DNA from: Kalmusia sp. IMI 367209
Taxonomy: Eukaryota > Ascomycota > Dothideomycetes > Pleosporales > Didymosphaeriaceae
DNA length: 64,000 nucleotides
Assembly (NCBI GenBank): GCA_027946365.1
Contig: JAPEUQ010000001.1
Location: forward strand, 2,232,001-2,296,000
Reading direction: 5' to 3'
A program made the position numbers and the translations under genes. Within the stretch, counting starts at the first letter, position 1. Each line of letters starts with the position of its first letter. Below are positions 57,731-64,000 of the stretch, in pieces. The notes below the pieces were generated by a model, which worked only from the letters and a program-made list of their open reading frames with translations, was not told the origin of the DNA and did not search any database.

Positions 57731-58833
57731 CGAACCCGATTCATTGACCGTACCCCGCTTCTCTGTTCATTTGGTCTATCCACCAACCTCTGTATCTCGA
57801 GCTACTTCCGCCAAAAAGTGATTTCAGCGTCCCCTTTCGGTTGTTACGAGTGTAATCAAACCTTAGTCCTGGGCAATGCGACGGACCCATCCATTTGAGA
57901 TTTGTTCTGGATACCCTGCGTTTTAGCCTGCAGTAGGCTCCAAATTGACCAATGCCTCTCCGCTAAATGCCCAAATGAGGCTTTAATGATCCGATCCACG
58001 CCTGGATCGTCACATCTGTCGCTACGAACGCGCGGATGTGCCACTTCCCATAATTACTTGGCTTCGCTCTCTCGGCCGAGCATTACGCGCTCGGATCACT
58101 ATTTCGACCCACGGCCTACTCTCTGGTATATTCGGGATGAAAGCCACTGTCGATTTCCACGCACGCACACACAAGCACACACACATACACACACACATTG
58201 GAGTTAACACCGGTTTCATGATTGCATTGCGCGGGTGAGCCTTTGGAGCATTCTGAGCTTTCATCAACATTTACGGGTATTGGGGTTTGGCCAGGCTTCT
58301 GCAACATTCTATTTCGCTGCATGTTCGTAGTATGCGAGTTGAGCATAGTGTTTCCGACAAACGCGCATCGTCTTCCTCTCACAAAGGATAGCTAATGAGG
58401 CCGTTTGGCAAGGAACTGTATATATCGGAATTGAGAATTGCCAACATGATCGTATCCATATGACTGCTTTGATGCGCGTGGATTGTCCTGTTCCGTTCGC
58501 GTTTCCATCTCGACATGAACATGCTTCAGGATAGCTATATGTGGAAGGACAGGTAGTCGTTGACATACATGCCTTCGTGCGATCCGACATCGCTCTTCCT
58601 CACCTGGATTCTACTTGACTCACTAGCCCCTTCCTTACTAGCCCAAGTTTGACGATGCGGGTACGATTCGACCTCGGCAAAAGCATGCTGAGCTCCACTC
58701 GAGCTTCAGGATCTTGATTGCCGCCCCGCGCAAGACACATTATAGTATCTTACAAAACAAGATCACCATCTTCCCTCTAATCATACAAGTTGTTCCGCAA
58801 CTTTCCATCTCAATTAAAACTCATCGCATCACT
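57731..58833. other. Intergenic with CA microsatellite
   Basis: 3' flank of SCH9 and upstream region of the dehydratase gene. A (CA)n tract lies at ~58159-58200. No gene supported. Confidence 0.5.
58159..58200. repeat. (CA)n microsatellite
   Basis: Interrupted ACACAC tract, with ACGCACAC and ACATACAC variants. Confidence 0.85.
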
Positions 58834-59929
58834 ATGGGCGAACAAGGGCCCGGCGTAGGCTTCGAATTCCCGACCTTTGAGGTGGCGTGGAAGAAGAGGG
58901 ATTTGTTGCTCTTTGCAGCCAGCATTGGAGCTACGTATCCTGATGAGCTACACTTTCTTTATGTGGGTAACTCCCGTCCGCTAAGTTTCAAGAGGAAGCG
59001 CACCTTCTCTTGCGTCCTCCATTGGAACCCTTCATATGAAAGGCGGCGATGAACTAATAGATGCGAAGGAGCTTAACCCCAACTTCGCAGCATTTCCGAC
59101 CTATCCTATCATTCTTCCCTTTAAACACACCGACTCAGAGGTCATCGACTTTTACGCTCGCTCAGATAGTACACCTATCGCAGGCGTGCCTAAATTCGAC
59201 ACCAAGCATGTCCTCGATGGCGAGCGTAAGCTCCAGTTCCTGAAGCCAATCCCAGTAACGAGCGAGGGTCGCAAGTTTGAGGTCAGGAGTAAGGTGCTGG
59301 GTGTATACGACAAAGGAAAGCCCGGAACGGTAGTAGAGACAGAGAAGCTCCTTGTGGATGCAAAGTCTGGTGAGATCTATACAAGGGAAGTAGGCAGTGG
59401 ATTCTACGTCGGACAAGGTGGATGGGGAGGACCGAAAGGTAATTCGCAACAACTGGAACCTGCACGTAAGCAAGAGCTAACGAGGATATCAGGACCTAAA
59501 ACCGTCAACTTCCCTCCACCAGCAAACACCCCACCCACCGCAACCCGCACCACCCAATCAACGCTCGAAACCGCACTCCTTTACCGCCTCAATGGCGACT
59601 ACAATCCACTCCACGCAACCCCCGAGCCTGGTGTTAAGATGGGTTTCGGGGGCCCCATTATCCACGGCCTCTTCAGCTGGAACACCGCTGCCCATGCTGT
59701 CTTGCAGCAGTTTGGCAAGTCGAAGCCTGAAAACTTGAAGGAGTTTCAAGCAAGGTTTGCGGCGCCTGTTAAGCCAGGGGATAAGTTGATTACGGAGATG
59801 TGGCAGACAGGCGAAAAGGATGGCGGATTCGAGGAGATAAGGTTCATTGTCAGGGTTGAGGGTGGAAAGACGGTATTGACGAACGGGAGGGCATTGGTTA
59901 AGGTTGAGGAGGTGAAGGCTAAGTTGTAG
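58834..59929 (+). CDS. Double hot-dog MaoC-type dehydratase with AKL C-terminus
   Basis: Predicted enoyl-CoA hydratase 2-type enzyme. Exons 58834-58962, 59069-59438, 59493-59929; 311 residues. Intron 1 (58963-59068, GTGGGT) needs an AAG acceptor (GCGAAG) to give HFLY|ELNPNFAAFPTYP. Intron 2 (59439-59492, GTAATT, CTAAC, TCAG) is 54 nt with no stop, so it can be read through; removing it joins GGPK to GPKTVNFPPP. The C-terminal half has the hydratase-2 signature NGDYNPLHATPE and GGPIIHGLFSWNTAA. The last residues EVKAKL end in AKL, a PTS1 variant, so peroxisomal beta-oxidation is the likely site. It lacks the dehydrogenase domains of Fox2. Confidence 0.82.
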
Positions 59930-60404
59930 ACGAAGACTTTACCGTCAGTTTCTGAGGATCTGAACATATGAATCTCATTCCCTTTTTTGGATTTGCGACC
60001 TTTTATATTACACGTATCCCATGGAACGTTATGCACAATACTTTAGTCCGAAAATTCGAGAATGAAGCATTCTTACTGCCGGAAGAGCTCCACTTACACT
60101 CCGCATCTCATCAGATAAGATCAATATCACGTGCGTGTCCTTGGCCTCATTGCCCCTGTGAAACACCAAGACCCCACGGTCACAACGCCGGAACAGCGGC
60201 ATCGCTTGCAACGCACCTCGAGGAGTTCGCGTCAGACCTCCCTGTTGACTTTTTGTGTTTCGGCTAAGCAGCTCTTGAAACAAATTACGATGCCTTGCCC
60301 GCAGCCTTTCACAACAGCTTGACTTTGTGGACGCTCTACGTTCCCGATACTCCGACCTGACAGCATGTCTACGCTGTCTAGTAGACACTCCACAACACTA
60401 TAAC
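59930..60404. other. Intergenic
   Basis: Between tandem plus-strand genes; nothing recognised. Confidence 0.4.
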
Positions 60405-61616
60405 ATGGATTCGCGATTAGCTTCGATGGCAGCGGTAATGCTATGGCTGCACATTCTCCTCTTCATCAGCTCAGGGTCGGCTTATACACCCCTCTCGGAC
60501 AGCTTCCTGCGTGCGATTCCCTCTCCAGGGACCGAATTCGAGATCAACAATGACACCGGTATTCTCGCGCCCCTCCTGATACCTCGTGTTCCCGGCACGC
60601 CAGGCCAGGCTGTCGCGCAGCGCCACCTCGTCGATTACTTTGAGCGCGAGCTACCGAATTGGTCGATTACCTGGCAGAACAGCACGCAGACGACGCCCAC
60701 CTCGAACGGCAAAAAGCTCCCTTTTGCAAATCTCATCATTAGGCGCGAGCCGCCATGGGTCAAGCCCGGACAGACGAATTTCCTCACGCTGGTTGCACAC
60801 TATGACAGCAAGCTCAAACCGGAGGGATTTATAGGTGCAACAGATAGCGCAGCGCCGTGTGCGATGATTATGTGGGTAGCGAAGGTAGTGGATGTGTATG
60901 CACAGCAAATGTACGATGAGATGGCCGCCTTGGGAGAGGGAGGGAGCGTAGAAATGGATATGGGTATCCAGATCCTGTTCCTAGACGGCGAAGAAGCGTT
61001 TGAAAAGTGGACGGATACCGATTCACTATACGGGTCAAGGTACGTACAGCTGCAAAGTCTTCTAAAACCATGTATGGAGAATTGACTGGCTGACGATCCA
61101 AATAGGGCCCTCTCCAACTTCTGGGTCAACTCCCCGAACCCCCCGTCCCAGAAATTCTACAAATATAAGACCCCCCTCTCACAGATATCCCTCTTCATGC
61201 TTCTCGACCTCCTTGGTTCCTCTGCGCCCAGCGTTCCCTCATACTACGCGACTACGCACTGGGCCTACCTTGCCTTCTCCACCATCGAATCACGCATGCG
61301 TGCCCTCAATCTACTCGAATCCCCGTCCGCCGCACCATTCCTACCCGACGTAAATAAGACAATGGCATTTAGCGGAATATCGGACGACCATCTGCCGTTC
61401 ATATGGAGGGGTGTGGAGACGCTGCATGTGATTCCGCAGCCGTTTCCAAAGGTGTGGCATAAGAGTGAAGACGATGGGCAGCATTTAGATATGAAGGTTG
61501 TGAGGGATTGGGCGAGGATTGTGGCAGGATTTGTGTTGGAATGGTTGGACATGATGGAGGTGTGGACTGGGGACGAGCAAGAGGCTGGGGGGGAGGGTTC
61601 AACGCTTGTCAGGTGA
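60405..61616 (+). CDS. Secreted M28-family glutaminyl-peptide cyclotransferase-like protein
   Basis: 381 residues from exons 60405-61039 and 61106-61616; intron 61040-61105 (GTACGT, CTGAC, ATAG) joins DSLYGSR to ALSNFWVNS. The N-terminus is a signal peptide (AVMLWLHILLFISSGSA). Zinc-site motifs of QPCT-type M28 proteins are present: VAHYDSKL (His and Asp nearby in GATDSAAPC), FLDGEEAFEKWTDTDSLYGS, and near the C-terminus SDDHLPFIWRGVETLHVIPQ with PKVWHKSEDDGQHLD. Such enzymes cyclise N-terminal Gln to pyroglutamate in the secretory pathway. The frame also runs upstream to a GTG at 60327, but the ATG at 60405 places the signal peptide properly. Confidence 0.85.
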
Positions 61617-62622
61617 TCATGATAAAGGATTATTGGAATTGCCCAATGCTCAGAAACGGATATCATACAAGATGATGAGCGGGAGGCCTTGAAGGCGATC
61701 CTAGGAGTTTCCAGCGACCTTACATATTAGCGAAACTTTTGGCTTTGAGGGGTTTAGTTATAGCGCGCAAAATACCCATCATCCTTAGCATTATCCTATC
61801 GTATTGACCACTTCACCTTCAGTCTCACAATATGCTTCCATGTACCAGGTGGAAATGCAAAAAACCTCACAATTTCTAGCCTTTCGATTCGAGCATACAG
61901 AAAGTAGAGGGTATACCCATTTTTAAAAGCTTCTTTCTGTTCCACATACTGATTTCAAACTTCTACATAGTTCGGATGGTGGCATGTACGAGAAGGGGCA
62001 CTGCTGTAATATATGTGCAACGACCTCGGCATAATGCATATATCCTATACGAAATTTAGAGTTTGGTGGTGCATGACGGGTCTTTCATTAATAGTTCGGT
62101 ACACGCACTGCGCATGGGAAGGGAAAGGCATCCAACGTATAGAAATCAGTGCATGCCATATGCAGCGCGGGAGCACCCGACGCTATAGCGAATCACAGAC
62201 TTTCAGATGATTCGGCATTTGCATGCACGCGTAGATTCTACGAATCATACAATAAATGTGTACGGGACGAATGCAGGAGAGGCATGTCTCAGTTGAATCC
62301 CCCCTTCCTCGGTCCTAGAAGTGGATGGCGAGCAACGCTGTGTCTAGATATTCTTATTTGTCTGCTGCCCACCCTCCCAGCTCTCGCATTACCCAGCAAC
62401 AGTCCCAGCTTCTTAGATATCCATGAGCACGATTGAGCGCGTGGCATGGTATAGCGTGGATGCAAGGGTCAATGCAGGTCGGAGCCAGAAGACCGCCGAG
62501 ACCAAAGACAGCCACACGGTTGCATTACGACGCATCTTCCCTATGCTTATTCTAGTCAAAAGCTTAAATATAAATCTTAGCTTCTATCGGCCCTTTCACA
62601 CTAAATTTGTAGCGTGTAGTCC
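61617..62622. other. Intergenic
   Basis: About 1 kb, AT-rich, without supported genes. Confidence 0.45.
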
Positions 62623-63856
62623 ATGATGGATACCAGTACGTTAGTCTCCTTGTGGACGTGCTTACCGCTTGCTGTTTTCTTCATCTGCATTCGCATTGCG
62701 CTCAGGCTCTGGAGAAAGCAATCTCTCGTGCTAGGCGATTACTGGTGTCTTGCCGCTAGTTGGTTCATTGTTCTCCGGCTGGTCGCAAATCATCTCGTAT
62801 TACTCTATGGCGAGACGCGGAGTAAGTATCAATTGATACTCTTATTAGACTGTTCTAACCAATATTAGCTTTATCAGAAAATGAGCGTCTCGCATTGTCG
62901 GCTCCCAATGCGGACAGGACAAAAATCTTACTTGGCAGCGTACTGGTGCTTGTGATGCGAGTGTTGTTGGCCTGTCTGCAAGCAGCCCTCAGAGCTTTAA
63001 GCAACCTCCAACTGACACTTCCGAAGGCTGTGGTGCCTAAAAATGGCGGTATTAGATCTTCTGCGAAGACTGATCAGCAATCTAACGTACGGCGAATGGG
63101 TATACCGCGGTCTTATAGGCATGTTACTGATCACTTGGATGGCATCGCTAGGTGCGGCATTCGCCGACTGCTCCCCTATCACACGCTTCTGGCAAATCTA
63201 TCCAGATCCTGGAGATTGGTATGTCGAAATATGCCTACCGACTGATGCTTCACGATTAATAGGCTGCAGTGTCACCGGGATGGTATGGATCACGACTTAT
63301 GAGATATGCAATATCTTCACAGATGCTATGTTGATGGCTGTCCCGTACCGTCTGCTCTTTGCAGCCAATATCTCGTGGACGCAGTGAGTGATGCAGAATC
63401 GGCATTGATACTTGTCACCATGAGACTGATAGTGTCAGCCGTACCCGCCTTGCAGCAGTCTTTGGTGTTGGGTTACTCCTCATTACTATGAGTATCGTCC
63501 GTATCCCACAAGGTCTAGGTGCTCACCAGGAGAGTCCGCACACGATGTGGGCCTCAATCGAAGTGCTGTTCGCAAGCGTTGTGGCCGTTGCACCGACAGC
63601 CTACGCGCTCGTCAGAAGCTCACCGGGTGAGAGAACTACAGCGACTGTACCGACGGGAAGCAACGACACCGCAGTCAAAATCGAGCGCTCTTCCTATGCC
63701 GCGTCGGCGTGGATGGAATTGCCTGACCGATACCGACATATGGCTGCGGATGAAGAAGAATCGAGCATGGACGTGATTTTGATACAAACTAACAGGGGGA
63801 TTGAGCCATATGACTTTGGATCAAGGAGGCCCGCAACTGTAGCAGCTAGTGACTAG
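62623..63856 (+). CDS. Rhodopsin-domain (SAT4/PTH11-like) integral membrane protein
   Basis: 360 residues from exons 62623-62821, 62869-62977, 63027-63383 and 63439-63856. Intron 1 is GTAAGT..TTAG. Intron 2 (62978-63026) appears to be GC-AG with donor GCAAGC, CTGAC branch and an AAG acceptor; it gives MRVLLACL|LWCLKMAVLDLL, matching the family where reading through does not. Intron 3 (63384-63438) is GTGAGT..TCAG. Seven or so membrane helices, with family motifs RKQSLVLGDYWCLAASW (RLWRRQ-LGLDDY type), YGEWVYRGLIGMLLITWMA, FADCSPITRFWQIYPDPG, and the end THTMWASIEVLF-like block followed by a soluble acidic tail. These are abundant fungal GPCR-like proteins of mostly unknown ligand. Confidence 0.8.
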
Positions 63857-64000
63857 AAGATGTATTGAGCGTCCTAGGTAGCCTTTCACGTATTCTTCAG
63901 AGTGCTAGATGGGGTTCACTCGTTGGTTGATGAAGGGAGGCAGTCTGATACGTACACATTCTTCCAAGCGTACCTCAGTTGCAGCTGTTTCGAATTCGTT

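Noticed and set aside
1..64000. CRISPR arrays, transposons, rRNA or tRNA genes
   Set aside because: No spaced repeat arrays, transposase-like frames, long terminal repeats, rRNA segments or tRNA A/B-box pairs were seen; tandem repeats found are short microsatellites or minisatellites.

Overview
The window reads as nuclear DNA of a filamentous ascomycete (Pezizomycotina; a dothideomycete is my best guess, an inference from protein similarity only). The basis is about 27 protein genes on both strands, most broken by short introns (roughly 45-100 nt) with CTAAC/CTGAC-type branch points. Gene models were built by hand from frame changes, splice signals and family knowledge, so exon borders are predictions. 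No rRNA, tRNA, transposon or CRISPR array was recognised.

Layout. 1-20 kb, housekeeping genes: the 3' part of the TORC2 subunit Rictor/Avo3, a RING-LON E3-like protein, a tiny TOM6 gene, a vip1-type RRM protein with a cysteine-rich tail and a frame break, an FGGY kinase, EMC10, an RRM protein, SFH5 and a TMEM135-like membrane protein. 20-39 kb, the main feature: a complete N-acetylglucosamine (GlcNAc) catabolic cluster. It holds GlcN-6-P deaminase (NAG1), an NGT1-like transporter, a hexokinase-like GlcNAc kinase, an Ndt80-type regulator (RON1-like), a GH3-GNAT fusion (nag3) and GlcNAc-6-P deacetylase (DAC1). 39.8-64 kb: a Rab GTPase, a cytochrome b5/FMN 2-hydroxyacid dehydrogenase ending in a peroxisomal SKL signal, a Med27-like subunit, an unknown gene, NIC96, a short-chain dehydrogenase, DID2, NC2-beta, the TORC1 target kinase SCH9, a MaoC-type dehydratase, a secreted glutaminyl cyclase-like protein and a rhodopsin-domain membrane protein.

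How the cluster should work: NGT1 imports GlcNAc, the kinase makes GlcNAc-6-P, DAC1 removes acetate, and NAG1 isomerises and deaminates GlcN-6-P to Fru-6-P plus ammonia. The nag3 product may supply GlcNAc from chitin- or peptidoglycan-derived glycosides, and the Ndt80-type protein is the likely pathway regulator, as described for RON1 in Trichoderma reesei.

Gene-structure oddities recur: six predicted AAG 3' splice sites, two GC-AG introns, a 7-nt microexon, a start codon split by an intron, four intron-like segments that are multiples of three without stops, and frame breaks in vip1 and SCH9 that may be sequence errors.
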